Below, in pieces: positions 19,080-28,965 of a DNA stretch of 64,000 bases (within the stretch, counting starts at the first letter, position 1; every line of letters starts with the position of its first letter). Location: the NCBI RefSeq assembly GCF_001424225.1, contig NZ_LMOR01000003.1, positions 639,468 to 703,467 on the forward strand, given 5' to 3'. The notes beneath the pieces are model-generated. The model did no database searches. It saw only the letters and a list, made by a program, of their open reading frames with translations, and had not been told where the DNA came from. A program made the translations under genes and the position numbers. Source of the DNA: Microbacterium sp. Leaf151 (lineage in GTDB: Bacteria > Actinomycetota > Actinomycetes > Actinomycetales > Microbacteriaceae).

Positions 19080-20104
19080 CGCCCGTGACACCGGAGCCGG
19101 CCCCGGCGTCCGGCGCGGCTGACGGTGAGCAGCAGGGCTCCCGTGCGGCGGCGCCCGGCCCGACCAAGGGTTCGGCCGCCGGATCGACTTCCGTCGAGCG
19201 CCCCCGCGGCACGATCCAGGCGGGTGACCCCAGCCAGTACGTGCGCGAGCGCAGTGCCGACGGCCGCCGCGACGTCAGCTATCCGCCCGCGCCCGAGCCG
19301 CTCGGCATCCCGGTCTACGACAACCACACCCACCTCGAGATCGAGGACGGCGACACCGGGCTGTCCCTCGACGAGCAACTCGAGCGCGCGCTGACCGTCG
19401 GCGTGCACGGCGTCGTCCAGGCCGGCGGCGACGTCGACTCCTCGCGCTGGTCGGCGTGGGCCGCGCGCTCGCACCCGCGCGTGCTCGCCGCCGTCGCGAT
19501 CCACCCCAACGAAGCTCCCGAGTACGAACGGGCGGGCGAGTTGGATGCCGCGATCGCCGTGATCGACGAGCTCGCCGCCGAGCCGCGCGTGCGGGCGATC
19601 GGCGAGACGGGCCTGGACTTCTTCCGCACCGGGGCCGATGGCATCCCGGCGCAGATGCGCTCATTCGAGGCGCACATCGCGCTGGCGAAGAAGCACGGGA
19701 TGGCCATGCAGATCCACGACCGCGACGCGCACGACGCGGTGCTCGAGACCCTCGAGCGCGTCGTCGCGCCCGACAAGACCGTGTTCCACTGCTTCTCGGG
19801 CGACGCCGACATGGCGCGCATCGCCGCCGACCGCGGCTACTACCTGTCGTTCGCCGGCAACGTCACGTTCAAGAACGCGCAGAACCTGCGCGACGCCCTC
19901 GCCGTGACGCCGCTCGATCGCATCCTCGTCGAGACCGACGCGCCCTTCCTGACGCCGGCACCGTACCGGGGCCGCCCGAACGCGCCGTACCTGATCCCGG
20001 TCACGCTGCGCTTCCTCGCGGCGGAGCTGGGCATCGACGCCGACGAACTGGGCGCCCAGGTCGCGGCGAACACGCTGCGCGTCTACGGCGCCTTCGAGGA
20101 CTGA
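19076..20104 (+). CDS. tatD: TatD family metal-dependent hydrolase (DNase)
   Basis: A TIM-barrel metallohydrolase, in other bacteria a 3'-5' exonuclease acting on damaged or processed DNA. The metal ligands are visible: HxH in [10 protein letters not shown], Glu in IGETGLDFF, His in QIHDRDAHD, His in VFHCFSGD and Asp in [15 protein letters not shown]. From the overlapping GTG at 19076 it is 342 residues, with an unusual 75-residue Ala/Gly/Pro-rich N-terminal extension before the barrel. A second GTG at 19085 is also possible. The metG-tatD order is conserved in many bacteria, usually followed by ksgA; here a sugar porter gene intervenes. Confidence 0.9.
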   Translation: MTPVTPEPAPASGAADGEQQGSRAAAPGPTKGSAAGSTSVERPRGTIQAGDPSQYVRERSADGRRDVSYPPAPEPLGIPVYDNHTHLEIEDGDTGLSLDEQLERALTVGVHGVVQAGGDVDSSRWSAWAARSHPRVLAAVAIHPNEAPEYERAGELDAAIAVIDELAAEPRVRAIGETGLDFFRTGADGIPAQMRSFEAHIALAKKHGMAMQIHDRDAHDAVLETLERVVAPDKTVFHCFSGDADMARIAADRGYYLSFAGNVTFKNAQNLRDALAVTPLDRILVETDAPFLTPAPYRGRPNAPYLIPVTLRFLAAELGIDADELGAQVAANTLRVYGAFED

Positions 20105-20450
20105 CCCGCGCACCGCGCTCGCCGCCCGCGCTCCCTCCCTTTCACGACTAGGGCTGTCGTCGGGGTTGCGCGAACCCGCTCGGGTAGCCCTCGCTCAGCC
20201 CTGCGCCTCCGAATGCGATGGAGGTCGTGCAGATCGCGGAGGTTGCACTCATCGCCACCCACGCGACCGCGCAAGCCGACGGATCCGGAGGACGCGCGAC
20301 GCGGCGCACAACCTCAGTGATGTGCGTGACCTCACCCGCTTCTTCCCGGATGCCGCTGACTCTGTGCGAATCGCTGAGGTAACGCCCGCGGTAGACCCCC
20401 ACGCGCGCGAGAGGCCGGCACCCCGCGGGGCGCCGTCCCTCCGGCATCCG
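20105..20450. repeat. CAACCTCAGCGAT repeat cluster, locus B
   Basis: This 346-base gap between convergent genes has no gene. It holds three diverged copies of the locus A motif. Copy one, on the minus strand, is at 20221-20248 with GGAGGTTGCAC at its right end. Copy two, 20304-20334, has GCGCACAACCTCAGTGAT. Copy three, 20364-20385, has ATCGCTGAGGT and is inverted relative to copy two, so copies two and three could fold back on each other. Confidence 0.65.
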
Positions 20451-21911
20451 CTATGCCTTCGCTCTGGTCTTCGGCTTGTCGACGAACAACGTCTCGGCCT
20501 GTTCGAGCTCCATGCCCTTGGTCTCGGGGATGCGGAAGGCGACGTAGAAGAACGACAGCGCCGCGAACAGTGCGTACATGCCGTAGGTGAGCGGGAGCGA
20601 CCAGCTCGACATCGCGGGGAACGACACCGTGATGGCGAAGTTGGCGATCCACTGCGCACCGGCGGCCACGCCGAGGGCTCGACCGCGAATGCGGCTCGGG
20701 AAGATCTCGCCGAGCAGCACCCACACCAGGGGTCCCCACGAGGCGCCGAAGCCGACGACGAACAGGTTGGCGGCGACGAGAGCCACCGTGCCCCACGGGG
20801 CCGGGAGCGAGACGTCCTCGCCGCTGCCCTGCGCGAAGGTGAACGCCAGGGCCATCGCGCCCAGCGATACCGTCATCAATACCGAACCGGTCAGGAGGAT
20901 CGGCTTCCGCCCGACGCGGTCGACGAGGAAGATCGCCACCAGGGTCACCAGCACGTTGGTGATCGAGGTGATCACCGAGATGAGCAGCGAGTCGCTCTCC
21001 TGGAATCCGACCGCCTTCCAGAGGGTCGTGGAGTAGTAGAAGATCACGTTGATGCCGACGAACTGCTGGAATGCCGACAGGATGATGCCGATCCAGACGA
21101 TGCGCTGAAGGCCGAGCACCGGTCCGCGCAGCGATACATTCGCGTTCTTGCGGTCGGTGTCGATCGCCTGCGTGAGGTCTTTCATCGTCTTCTCGAGGTC
21201 CGCGGGCGGCACGAGCCGGGCGAAGATCGAGCGGGCCTCGTCGACCCGGCCCTTGGCCAGCAGGAACCGCGGGGACTCGGGAACGGTGAACGACAGGATG
21301 CCGTACACCGCCGCCGGCACGACGCCGACGAGGAACATCCACCGCCAGGCCTCCATCCCGAACCACAGCTCATTGGCGGCGCCGCCCGCGCTGTTGGCGA
21401 GCACTGCGTCGGAGAGGAGCGCTCCGAAGATGCCGAGCGTGATCGCGAGCTGCTGCAGCGACGCCAGCGAACCGCGGATCTGGCGGGGTGCGACCTCGGC
21501 GATGTAGGCGGGGGCGACGACCGAGGCGATGCCGATGCCGAGACCGCTCATGACGCGCCACAGGATGAGATCGGGGACGCTGAAGGTGAGGGCTGCGCCG
21601 ATCGACGAGACGAAGAACAGCACGGCACCCAGCAGCATGACCTTCAGCCGGCCCCAGCGGTCCGACAGTGCTCCGGCGACCACGGCGCCGACGGCGCAGC
21701 CGAGAAGCGCGACGGCCACGACGAAGCCGGTGAGCACCTGGCTGAGCTCGAAGTTGCTCTCGACGGCGTCCACCGCACCGTTGATGACCGAGGAGTCGAA
21801 CCCGAAAAGGAACCCGCCCACGGCGGCGGCGAGGGACAGCCCGATCGCTCGTCGCCCGTACGGGCTCCGGAGCGTGAAGGCGTTGGAGGGGATCGACTGC
21901 GTCTGACTCAC
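20451..21911 (-). CDS. Sugar porter of the major facilitator superfamily
   Basis: A 486-residue, 12-helix proton-coupled sugar transporter related to XylE/GalP. Sugar-porter signatures are present in order: [10 protein letters not shown] in helix 1, DRWGRLK after helix 2, PESPRFLL between the two halves, QQFVGIN in helix 7, [10 protein letters not shown], and PETKGMELE after helix 12. The substrate is not determined by these motifs. GTG start; the minus strand reads TAGCGT then six bases then GTG, a leaderless-type promoter. It interrupts the usual tatD-ksgA neighbourhood and runs against it. Confidence 0.9.
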   Translation of the reverse strand: MSQTQSIPSNAFTLRSPYGRRAIGLSLAAAVGGFLFGFDSSVINGAVDAVESNFELSQVLTGFVVAVALLGCAVGAVVAGALSDRWGRLKVMLLGAVLFFVSSIGAALTFSVPDLILWRVMSGLGIGIASVVAPAYIAEVAPRQIRGSLASLQQLAITLGIFGALLSDAVLANSAGGAANELWFGMEAWRWMFLVGVVPAAVYGILSFTVPESPRFLLAKGRVDEARSIFARLVPPADLEKTMKDLTQAIDTDRKNANVSLRGPVLGLQRIVWIGIILSAFQQFVGINVIFYYSTTLWKAVGFQESDSLLISVITSITNVLVTLVAIFLVDRVGRKPILLTGSVLMTVSLGAMALAFTFAQGSGEDVSLPAPWGTVALVAANLFVVGFGASWGPLVWVLLGEIFPSRIRGRALGVAAGAQWIANFAITVSFPAMSSWSLPLTYGMYALFAALSFFYVAFRIPETKGMELEQAETLFVDKPKTRAKA

Positions 21912-21923
21912 CCGCCCACGCTA
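21909..21923 (-). promoter_or_regulatory. Leaderless-type promoter of the sugar porter
   Basis: The minus strand reads TAGCGT (21923-21918), GGGCGG, then the GTG at 21911. It diverges from the ksgA promoter, which begins about 43 bases away. Confidence 0.55.
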
Positions 21924-21965
21924 CTCCCGGCTCTCGCGCCGGAGGGGTTCTGGCGGCGCCCTGAC

Positions 21966-21980
21966 TACAGTGGAACAATG
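21966..21980 (+). promoter_or_regulatory. Leaderless-type promoter of ksgA
   Basis: TACAGT (21966-21971) precedes the ATG at 21978 by six bases, with no ribosome site. Confidence 0.6.
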
Positions 21981-22817
21981 CCCGTTTCCCTGCTCGGTGC
22001 CGCCGAGATCCGTCGGCTCGCTGCCGACCTCGACGTCACCCCGACCAAGAAGCTCGGGCAGAATTTCGTCGTCGACGCCAACACGGTGCGCAAGATCGTG
22101 CACGCCGCGCGGGTCACCTCATCCGATCGCGTCGTGGAGATCGGGCCGGGCCTGGGCTCCCTCACCCTGGCGATCCTCGAGACCGGCGCTTCGGTCGTCG
22201 CCGTCGAGATCGACCACCGCCTCGCGGAGCGCCTGCCCGCGACCGCGTCGGCGCACGACGTGCCGGCCGACCGCCTCACGGTGATCGACGCCGATGCCCT
22301 GCGCGTCGACGATCTGCCGGGCGAGCCGAGCGTGCTCGTGGCCAACCTGCCGTACAACGTCTCCGTTCCCGTGCTGCTGCACTTCCTCGAGACCTTCCCC
22401 TATCTCCAGCGCGGTGTCGTCATGGTGCAGGCCGAGGTGGGGGAGCGACTCGCCGCCCCGCCGGGCTCGAAGATCTACGGGGCCCCGAGCGTCAAGGCTG
22501 CGTGGTACGGCTCGTGGCGTCTGGCGGGGACAGTGTCGCGGCAGGTGTTCTGGCCCGTCCCGAACGTGGACAGCGTGCTCGTCGGCTTCGACCGGGATGC
22601 CGAGCCCCGCGGCACCGAGGAGCACCGGCGCCGCACCTTCCAGATCGTGGATGCCGCCTTCCAGCAGCGCCGCAAGATGCTGCGGCAGGCGCTTGCGGGC
22701 GTGCTGGGCGGCACGGCGGCCCAGGCGTCGGCGGTGCTCGAGCAGGCGGGCGTCGACCCGACGCTGCGCGGCGAGCAGCTGACGGTCGACGACTACGCCC
22801 GCGTCGCCGCACTCTGA
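21978..22817 (+). CDS. ksgA: 16S rRNA dimethyladenosine transferase
   Basis: RsmA/KsgA dimethylates A1518 and A1519 in helix 45 of 16S rRNA with SAM. The 279-residue protein shows [19 protein letters not shown], the SAM loop [14 protein letters not shown], and the catalytic [11 protein letters not shown] (NLPY motif). It ends with the usual small helical domain ([12 protein letters not shown]). In most actinobacteria ispE follows directly; here two genes of other function (22.8-25.6 kb) lie between. Confidence 0.95.
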   Translation: MPVSLLGAAEIRRLAADLDVTPTKKLGQNFVVDANTVRKIVHAARVTSSDRVVEIGPGLGSLTLAILETGASVVAVEIDHRLAERLPATASAHDVPADRLTVIDADALRVDDLPGEPSVLVANLPYNVSVPVLLHFLETFPYLQRGVVMVQAEVGERLAAPPGSKIYGAPSVKAAWYGSWRLAGTVSRQVFWPVPNVDSVLVGFDRDAEPRGTEEHRRRTFQIVDAAFQQRRKMLRQALAGVLGGTAAQASAVLEQAGVDPTLRGEQLTVDDYARVAAL

Positions 22818-23133
22818 CGCGCCGCCACTGCGAGCGCCGGCTCCGGCGGCGCCGTCGGGGTCGCGGCGTGCGGCGCGTAGGTGCACAACGGCGGGGCGTT
22901 CGGCGACACGCCGTAGGGCGCCGGGTCTTTAGCGGCGTGTCGGGTGCGGCGCCCGCCGTCGTGTTCCGGATGCCAGGAGCTGGACGGCGGTGTCGCCGAC
23001 GCGCACAGCCGCGTCAGGGTGAATTACCGACGTGTTCATCACGCGTTCGCGAAACATGTCTGTAACATTTTGAGGCACCGGGAGCATCACGCCGGTGACG
23101 AGGCCGCACCCGACGGCCCGAGAGGAACTCGAG
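22818..23133 (+). promoter_or_regulatory. Upstream region of the phosphoesterase with a PHO-box-like site
   Basis: This 316-base gap has no gene. At 23034-23044 and 23045-23055 are two adjacent 11-base units, GTTCATCACGC and GTTCGCGAAAC, resembling PhoP direct repeats. GAAAC-N6-GTAAC (23051-23066) also resembles a GlnR half-site pair. A -10 candidate, TAACAT, is at 23062-23067. Either PhoP or GlnR control is possible. Confidence 0.4.
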
Positions 23134-24069
23134 ATGCGCTACTCCGAATACCCCCGTGCCGAACGTGTGCTGCTGCACCTCAGCGACACCCACCTACGTG
23201 CCGGCGGCACTCGGTTGTACGACAGCGTCGACTCCGAGGCCTACCTCGCCCGCGCGGTGGCGGCCATCGACGCGTCGGGCGTGCGACCGAACGCCCTGGT
23301 GTTCACGGGCGACCTGGCCGATTTCGGCGAGGCCGATGCGTACGAGCGCGTACGCGCGCTGGTGGAGCCGCTCGCCGAGCGCCTGGGGACGCGCGTGGTC
23401 TGGGTCATGGGCAACCACGACGACCGCACCGCGTTCCGTGCGAGCCTGCTTCCCGGCGACGGCGCCGACCCGACCGCGCCGGTCGACCGCGTCGACGAGT
23501 TCGACGGCCTTCGCATCATCACTCTCGACACCTCGGTGCCGGGCGCCCACCACGGTGAGGTCGGCGCCGACCAGCTGACGTGGCTCGCCGATGTGCTGGC
23601 CACCCCCGCCCCTCTCGGAACCATCCTCGCGATGCATCACCCGCCCGTGCCGAGCGTCCTCGATCTGGCCGCCTCGGTGGAACTCCGCGACCAGCGCAGC
23701 CTCGCCGCCGTCCTGCGCGGGAGTGACGTCCGCGCGATCCTCGCCGGTCACCTGCACTATTCGACGTTCGCCACGTTCGCCGGTATCCCCGTGTCGGTGG
23801 CATCCGCCACCTGCTACACGCAGGACCTCATGGTTCCGGTGGGGGGAACGCGCCCGCAAGACGCGGCCCAGGGCTTCAACATCGTCCACGTCTACGACGA
23901 GACCGTCGTGCACTCGGTCGTCCCGCTCGGGGCAGCCGAGGCGCTGCAGTACGTCGATGCCGCCGAGTCGCAGCGGCGCCTGCGCGAGGCCGGGCTCGTC
24001 GTCCCGGCCACGCGTGAGCTCAGTGGACCGGTGTCGCCGCCGACGACGCCGCTGCCGATCCTGCGCTGA
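23134..24069 (+). CDS. Calcineurin-like metallophosphoesterase (CpdA/Icc type)
   Basis: A 311-residue cytosolic phosphodiesterase of the 3',5'-cAMP phosphodiesterase/GpdQ-like class. All five metallophosphoesterase blocks are present: [31 protein letters not shown] and LAGHLHYS, so the dinuclear metal site is complete. An in-frame GTG at 23095 would add 13 residues, but the ATG at 23134 has AGAGGA about ten bases upstream and is preferred. Its 3' end overlaps the convergent Stealth gene by 50 bases. Confidence 0.88.
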   Translation: MRYSEYPRAERVLLHLSDTHLRAGGTRLYDSVDSEAYLARAVAAIDASGVRPNALVFTGDLADFGEADAYERVRALVEPLAERLGTRVVWVMGNHDDRTAFRASLLPGDGADPTAPVDRVDEFDGLRIITLDTSVPGAHHGEVGADQLTWLADVLATPAPLGTILAMHHPPVPSVLDLAASVELRDQRSLAAVLRGSDVRAILAGHLHYSTFATFAGIPVSVASATCYTQDLMVPVGGTRPQDAAQGFNIVHVYDETVVHSVVPLGAAEALQYVDAAESQRRLREAGLVVPATRELSGPVSPPTTPLPILR

Positions 24070-25600
24070 CCGCGGGCTTCTCCCAGGGGGCTGCGACCGG
24101 GAAGTACCGTTCGAGGCATGCCCGGAGCGCCGGCACGCGCACTTCTTCGGGGATCTCGGGCACGCTGCCGTCGTTGAGGCAGAACATGTCCGTGTCCCGA
24201 CGTGTGACGAGTCGCTCCATGGTGCGCAGGGAGTCGAGCTGGGTGGTCTGCACGTAGCGGGTTCGGGGCTCGGTCGTCACGATCGCGCGACCGGTCGCCA
24301 GCGCGTAGTAATGGTACAGGCTGTTCGTGACCGAGATGTCGGTCGCCGAACGGAAGCGGCTCGCGGCGGTGCGGGCGTAGTCGTCGGCGAACTCCTGCTC
24401 CAGTTCGGCCGCGACCGAGCGACGCAGTGGGGTGGCGCAGTGTTCGAGGTCGAGCGTGATGACCCGGCCGAAGCGCTTTTTGAGCAGGGCGCGGTTCACA
24501 CGCAGTCCGTTGTCGTGGCCCGATCGGTCGATGTGCGAGGGACCGCTGCCGATACGCACGCCACTCTCGACGAAGCGGCTCACGCCGCCGCCGCTGAAGA
24601 ACAGCTCGGGTGTCACGGGGCGCCCGAAGAACATGTCGTCGTTGCTGTAGAGGAAGTGTTCCGCCAGACCCGGGATGCGGTGCAGCTGGGCCTCGACCGC
24701 GTGGGAGTTGTGCGTGGGGAGCACCGAGGGGTCGGCGAAGAACTCCTCGCTGCGCACGATCGTCACCTTGGGGTGATCGGCGAGCCATTCCGGCGTGGGG
24801 GAGTCGGTGGCGATGAAGATGCGGCGCACCCACGGTGCGTACATGTGCACGCTGCGGAGCGCGTAGCGCAACTCGTCGACCTGGCGGTAGCGGGCGGCGT
24901 TGTCGTCGCCATCGCCGACGACGTACCCCTTCATGCGCGCGGCGCGCTGCCGCTGGAACTCGCTCGACGACCCGTCGACCCACGAGAAGACCATGTCGAC
25001 ATCGGCGGTGAATTCGTTCGGGTGGGGGTCGAACATGCCCGAGATGGTCTGCCACCGGCGCCCGTAGCGCTCCACCTCGACGAGGTCGAGGTCGGTCGCG
25101 GCGAACCGGCGGCGGCTGAGGGCGCTCGGACGGGGCGCTTCGATCGTCTTCTCGCCGAAGCGCCAGAGCTCGAGGCGGGGGGCGAGCGATGCGCCGTAGC
25201 GATACGAGCCCTCCGTCGAGGTGCGCGGGCGGAAGACCGCGTACGCCTGTACGGATCCGGCGGTGGGGTGCACGCTGTGCGCGGGCACGGGGTCCTCGCC
25301 GCGGGCCTTCATGTAGACCGGGCCGAGTTCGGGGTCGCGCAGCGCCTCGATCGCGGCTTCGGCGTGGGCGGTGTCGACGACGAGCTTGGGGCGGCGGTTC
25401 GCGTCGCGCACCAGCAGAACGCGGATCCCCGCGGCCTCGATCGCGGCGGCGGCGGTCAACAGGTCTTCCCGTTCGGCGACGGCCGGGGTCGCGGTGTCGT
25501 CGACCATGTGCAGGATGCCGTCATGCATCCGGATGTCGGAGCGGGATAGCAGCGCGCGCCATGGGTCGGCGTCGATCGACAGGGGGACCATTGGGCGCAT
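24020..25600 (-). CDS. Stealth family polysaccharide phosphotransferase
   Basis: Stealth proteins make phosphodiester-linked extracellular or capsular polysaccharides by transferring hexose-1-phosphate. In this 526-residue protein the four conserved regions are recognisable: CR1 [14 protein letters not shown]2 running through [13 protein letters not shown] and the [17 protein letters not shown] block; CR3 around [15 protein letters not shown]; and CR4 [11 protein letters not shown] near the C-terminus. No signal peptide or membrane helix is seen. About 200 residues precede CR1, longer than in minimal members. It stands alone, without other capsule genes, in the interval between ksgA and ispE. 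Confidence 0.88.
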   Translation of the reverse strand: MRPMVPLSIDADPWRALLSRSDIRMHDGILHMVDDTATPAVAEREDLLTAAAAIEAAGIRVLLVRDANRRPKLVVDTAHAEAAIEALRDPELGPVYMKARGEDPVPAHSVHPTAGSVQAYAVFRPRTSTEGSYRYGASLAPRLELWRFGEKTIEAPRPSALSRRRFAATDLDLVEVERYGRRWQTISGMFDPHPNEFTADVDMVFSWVDGSSSEFQRQRAARMKGYVVGDGDDNAARYRQVDELRYALRSVHMYAPWVRRIFIATDSPTPEWLADHPKVTIVRSEEFFADPSVLPTHNSHAVEAQLHRIPGLAEHFLYSNDDMFFGRPVTPELFFSGGGVSRFVESGVRIGSGPSHIDRSGHDNGLRVNRALLKKRFGRVITLDLEHCATPLRRSVAAELEQEFADDYARTAASRFRSATDISVTNSLYHYYALATGRAIVTTEPRTRYVQTTQLDSLRTMERLVTRRDTDMFCLNDGSVPEIPEEVRVPALRACLERYFPVAAPWEKPAVSAGSAAASSAATPVH

Positions 25601-25700
25601 GCTGCCTCCTCGGGGGTAGGGGACGGTATCCGGTCACCGTACGGTTCCGGGGTTTCGAAGACGTTTCGGCAGCGGCGGCGAACGTCGGGGAGCGGAGCGC

Positions 25701-25715
25701 TACTGTCGAAGAGTG
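25701..25715 (+). promoter_or_regulatory. Leaderless-type promoter upstream of ispE
   Basis: TACTGT (25701-25706) is followed after CGAAGA by a GTG at 25713. That GTG opens a 43-codon frame ending on the ispE start codon. Confidence 0.5.
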
Positions 25716-25844
25716 ACTCAGATCGCTCGCTCCGGACCGGACCTCCCCGTACCGACTGGGGAGCGGCGGGGGGCCTCGGACCGAAGCCTCAGTCTCGCAC
25801 ACGCGGGCAGCGGTGGACGAGCGGGGGCGGGAGAACGGCGATGA
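25713..25844 (+). CDS. Putative leader peptide overlapping ispE
   Basis: A 43-residue frame from GTG (25713) to TGA (25842-25844). The stop overlaps the ispE ATG (25841) as ATGA, and the start is placed six bases after a TACTGT element, exactly as in the leaderless genes of this window. The peptide begins [13 protein letters not shown] and is Gly/Ser/Arg-rich, with no domain, signal or membrane segment. It may simply bring ribosomes to ispE by coupling, or act as an attenuator. No homologues can be claimed; the case rests on position alone. Confidence 0.4.
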   Translation: MTQIARSGPDLPVPTGERRGASDRSLSLAHAGSGGRAGAGERR

Positions 25845-26773
25845 CCACGCACACCCCCTCATCCGTGCGCGTACGCGCGCCCGGCAAGATCAACGTCTTC
25901 CTCGAGGTCGGCGACGTGCAAGACGACGGTTACCACGAGCTCGCGACTGCTTTCCAGGCGGTGTCGCTCTACGAGGAGATGACCGCGACGCCCGCCGACG
26001 AGATGTCGCTCGAGGTGTCGTCGCGCGGACCCGTCGACATCGACGGCGTCCCCACCGACGATCGCAACCTCGCCATCCGCGCCGCCCGATTGCTGGCGCA
26101 GACCGCAGGAGTGGACCGCGGCGCTCACCTGTCGATCCGAAAGGCCGTGCCGGTGGCCGGTGGAATGGGCGGTGGGTCGGCGGACGCGGCCGCCGCGCTG
26201 GTCGCGTGCGACGCATTGTGGGGGCTGGGGATGCCGATGAGCGAGCTCTCGCGACTGGCCGCGCGCCTCGGTGCCGACGTGCCGTTCGCGTTGATGGGCG
26301 GTACGGCGGTGGGCACAGGTCGCGGCGACGAACTGAGTCCGGCGCTGGCACGCGGCCGGTTCGACTGGGTACTCGTGCCCAACGACGTCGGCATATCGAC
26401 GCCGGTCGTCTACGGCGAGCTCGACGCCCATCGTGAGCGCCACGCGGTCGACATCGGCCCCGCCCCGCGCGTGCCCGCCGTCGACCCCGATGTGCTGCAC
26501 GCGCTCCGGCAGGGAGACGCGAAGATGCTCGCAGCGACACTGCGCAACGACCTGCAGGCCCCCGCGTTGCACCTGCGTCCGGATCTGGCACGCGTGCTCG
26601 AACGCGGTGAGAGTTCGGGGGCCCTCGCCGGTCTCGTCTCGGGCTCGGGTCCCACCCTCGCCTTCCTCGCGGCCGACGAGGCATCCGCGATCGACCTGCA
26701 GGTGACGCTGAGCGCCGCCGGCCTCGTCGCGCTGCACGTGCACGGCCCGGTCCCCGGCGCCCGCGTGGTCTGA
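25841..26773 (+). CDS. ispE: 4-diphosphocytidyl-2-C-methyl-D-erythritol kinase
   Basis: GHMP kinase of the MEP isoprenoid pathway, phosphorylating CDP-methylerythritol at the 2-OH. Of 310 residues, motif 1 is [11 protein letters not shown] (K16), the ATP loop is [18 protein letters not shown] (about 103-120), and the third motif is [12 protein letters not shown]. The catalytic Asp is in the loop (D115 region) as expected. The start ATG overlaps the stop of the preceding 43-codon frame. A run of hairpin repeats follows the gene. Confidence 0.95.
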   Translation: MTTHTPSSVRVRAPGKINVFLEVGDVQDDGYHELATAFQAVSLYEEMTATPADEMSLEVSSRGPVDIDGVPTDDRNLAIRAARLLAQTAGVDRGAHLSIRKAVPVAGGMGGGSADAAAALVACDALWGLGMPMSELSRLAARLGADVPFALMGGTAVGTGRGDELSPALARGRFDWVLVPNDVGISTPVVYGELDAHRERHAVDIGPAPRVPAVDPDVLHALRQGDAKMLAATLRNDLQAPALHLRPDLARVLERGESSGALAGLVSGSGPTLAFLAADEASAIDLQVTLSAAGLVALHVHGPVPGARVV

Positions 26774-27083
26774 GGGCCGCATCGGGTTCCGGTCCCTTCG
26801 ACCAGCGCAGGGACCTCGGCCGCAGCGCAGGGACCTCGGCTGCGGCCGTGGCTCGGGACCTCCGGTGTCGATCAGGGACCTCGACACCGGCTCAGAGCGC
26901 TCGCGGGGCGGAGGTGGCTGAGCCTGGCGAAGCCACCGGAACGGCGGATGGCGCGGCACCATAACCCAGGTGGACATACGGGGCAATCTTCAGATCGAGC
27001 GATCCGTACCTCGCTACCCTCGTCCGAGGTGGTTCGTCACCGCTGGGTGCCGTGCCCGCGGGGCGCCACGAAGGGGGTATCCC
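26774..27083. repeat. REP-like hairpin array after ispE
   Basis: This 310-base gap has three perfect hairpins. GGCCGCAG/CTGCGGCC (26818-26825, 26840-26847) and CCGGTGTCGA/TCGACACCGG (26862-26871, 26881-26890) both carry CAGGGACC in the loop. GGTGGCT/AGCCACC (26913-26919, 26931-26937) has GAGCCTGGCGA in the loop. They resemble the 'CTGAGCCTGTCGAAGG' palindromes scattered through Microbacteriaceae genomes. The last 120 bases hold the promoter region of the next gene. Confidence 0.65.
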
Positions 27084-27386
27084 ATGAAGGCAGTGCTCGA
27101 CGGCGTCGTTATCGCCGAAGCGGACCGCGACGACCTGGCATCGATCGAGGGCAACTGGTACTTCCCGCCGCAGGCCGTCCGCGACGGTGCTCTGCAGCAG
27201 AGCCCCACCCCCTACACGTGCCCCTGGAAGGGTGCAGCACAGTACTGGAGCATCTCGCTCGACGGTGCCGAGCTCACCGATGGCGCGTGGTCCTACCCCG
27301 ACCTGCGCCCGGGCGCGGTCGACCGCGTCGGCAAGGACTTCGCCGGCTACGTCGCCTTCGACCGCAAGGTCGTGGTCTCCGACTGA
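27084..27386 (+). CDS. DUF427 domain protein
   Basis: A 100-residue protein that is essentially one DUF427 domain: MKAVLDGVVIAEADRDDL, then the conserved GNWYFPPQAV, CPWKGAAQYWSI and AWSYPDL blocks. Its function is unknown. AAGGGGGT precedes the ATG at a good distance. The compatible-solute ATPase gene follows after 14 bases, so this small gene is probably first in the OpuC-type operon. Confidence 0.88.
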   Translation: MKAVLDGVVIAEADRDDLASIEGNWYFPPQAVRDGALQQSPTPYTCPWKGAAQYWSISLDGAELTDGAWSYPDLRPGAVDRVGKDFAGYVAFDRKVVVSD

Positions 27387-27400
27387 GGTCGGTCGAACCC

Positions 27401-28225
27401 ATGATCGAGTTCTCGGCCGTCTCAAAGGTCTTCCCCGACGGCACCCGCGCCGTCGACGATTTTCACCTGGTGATCCCCTCACGTAAGACGACGGTGTTCG
27501 TCGGATCGTCCGGGTGCGGCAAGACCACGCTGCTGCGGATGATCAACCGCATGGTCGAACCGTCTTCCGGCTCGATCGAGATCGACGGCGACGACATCGG
27601 CGGTAAGCCGGCCGTGCAGCTGCGACGCAGCGTCGGCTACGTGATGCAGAATTCGGGACTCCTTCCCCACTTCACCGTCGCCGACAACATCGCCACCGTG
27701 CCGGTGCTGCAGGGCCAGAACCGCAAGGCCGCGCGCACGCGAGCCCTCGAGCTGATGAAGACCGTCGGGCTCGATGCCGCGATGGCGGACCGCTACCCCA
27801 GCCAGCTCTCGGGCGGGCAGCAGCAGCGGGTGGGCGTCGCGCGCGGACTCGCCGCCGATCCCAACATCCTGCTGATGGACGAGCCGTTCGGCGCCGTCGA
27901 CCCGATCGTCCGCGATGAGTTGCAGCAGGAGCTCATCCGCCTGCAGAGCGACATCGGCAAGACGATCGTCTTCGTCACTCACGACATCGACGAGGCCTTC
28001 CTTCTGGGCGACCAGGTCGTCATCCTCGAAAAGGGGGCCAAGATCGCCCAGGTCGGCACCCCCAGCGAGATCGTCGAGAACCCGGCATCCGATTTCGTGG
28101 CGAGCTTCATCGGCGCCGTGAAGGGTAAGCGCGCGCTCCACCTCAAGCAGACGCCGACCGGAACGGTCGTGGTGGATGCCGAGGGACGCACGCAGGGCGC
28201 CCTGAGAGACGAGCCGGTGTCGTGA
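27401..28225 (+). CDS. Compatible-solute (glycine betaine/choline type) ABC transporter ATPase
   Basis: A 274-residue OpuCA/OsmV-type ATPase. Walker A is GSSGCGKTT (residues 35-43), the signature is LSGGQQQR from 136, Walker B is NILLMDEPFG (D160, E161) and the switch is VTHDIDEAF. It lacks the pair of CBS domains that in full-length OpuA/OpuCA proteins senses ionic strength or c-di-AMP, which would need about 100 more residues. The stop overlaps the GTG of the first permease. Confidence 0.88.
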   Translation: MIEFSAVSKVFPDGTRAVDDFHLVIPSRKTTVFVGSSGCGKTTLLRMINRMVEPSSGSIEIDGDDIGGKPAVQLRRSVGYVMQNSGLLPHFTVADNIATVPVLQGQNRKAARTRALELMKTVGLDAAMADRYPSQLSGGQQQRVGVARGLAADPNILLMDEPFGAVDPIVRDELQQELIRLQSDIGKTIVFVTHDIDEAFLLGDQVVILEKGAKIAQVGTPSEIVENPASDFVASFIGAVKGKRALHLKQTPTGTVVVDAEGRTQGALRDEPVS

Positions 28226-28965
28226 CCTGGCTGTGGGGAAACTTCCCCCTCGTGCTGGATCTCACGCTCAACCACATCCGGTTGAGCATCATCCCCATCG
28301 TGCTCGGGTTCGTGATCGCCGTGCCGCTGGGACGCCTGACTCTGACCAGCCGGTACGCTCGCGCCACGATGATCACGGCGATGAGCCTGCTGTACACGAT
28401 CCCGTCGTTGCCGCTGTTCGTGATCCTGCCCGCCATTATCGGCACGCGCGTCCTGAGCGACACGAACCTCATCGTCGCCCTCACGATCTACGCCGTCGCC
28501 ATCATGGTGCGCGCGACCTCCGACGCCTTCTTCTCGGTGTCGGCCGACACCAAGCAGGCGGCCACCGCCATGGGCTTCTCGGCGTGGCGTCGATTCTGGC
28601 GCGTCGAGTTCCCGCTCGCGGGACCCGTCATGCTCGCGGGACTCCGCGTCGTGTCGGTGTCGACGATCGCCCTGGTCTCGGTCGGCGTGCTCATCGGTTC
28701 CGAGAACCTCGGATACCTGTTCACCAACGGCAAGCAGCGCAACAACCTCGAAGAGGTGGCCGTGGGCATCATCGCCACGCTCCTCATCGCCCTCCTGTTC
28801 GATCTCATCCTGGTGACACTGGGACGCATCCTCATGCCGTGGGTCCGCGTCGACCGGGGCACGCGCCGACGCGCCAAGCGCGACGTCGCCCTCACCCACC
28901 TCGCATCGGGGGGCACCGCGCCCATCGCCGCGGGTAACGCTGTTCTCCCGGGGGGCCGCGAGTGA
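28222..28965 (+). CDS. OpuCB/OsmW-type ABC permease
   Basis: A 247-residue permease of the glycine betaine/proline family with about six membrane helices. The family pattern TIPSLPLFVILPAIIG and the coupling loop QAATAMGFSAWRRFWRVEFP are clear. GTG start overlapping the ATPase stop by four bases, and its own stop overlaps the next permease in the same way. It forms the channel with the second permease. Confidence 0.87.
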   Translation: MTWLWGNFPLVLDLTLNHIRLSIIPIVLGFVIAVPLGRLTLTSRYARATMITAMSLLYTIPSLPLFVILPAIIGTRVLSDTNLIVALTIYAVAIMVRATSDAFFSVSADTKQAATAMGFSAWRRFWRVEFPLAGPVMLAGLRVVSVSTIALVSVGVLIGSENLGYLFTNGKQRNNLEEVAVGIIATLLIALLFDLILVTLGRILMPWVRVDRGTRRRAKRDVALTHLASGGTAPIAAGNAVLPGGRE

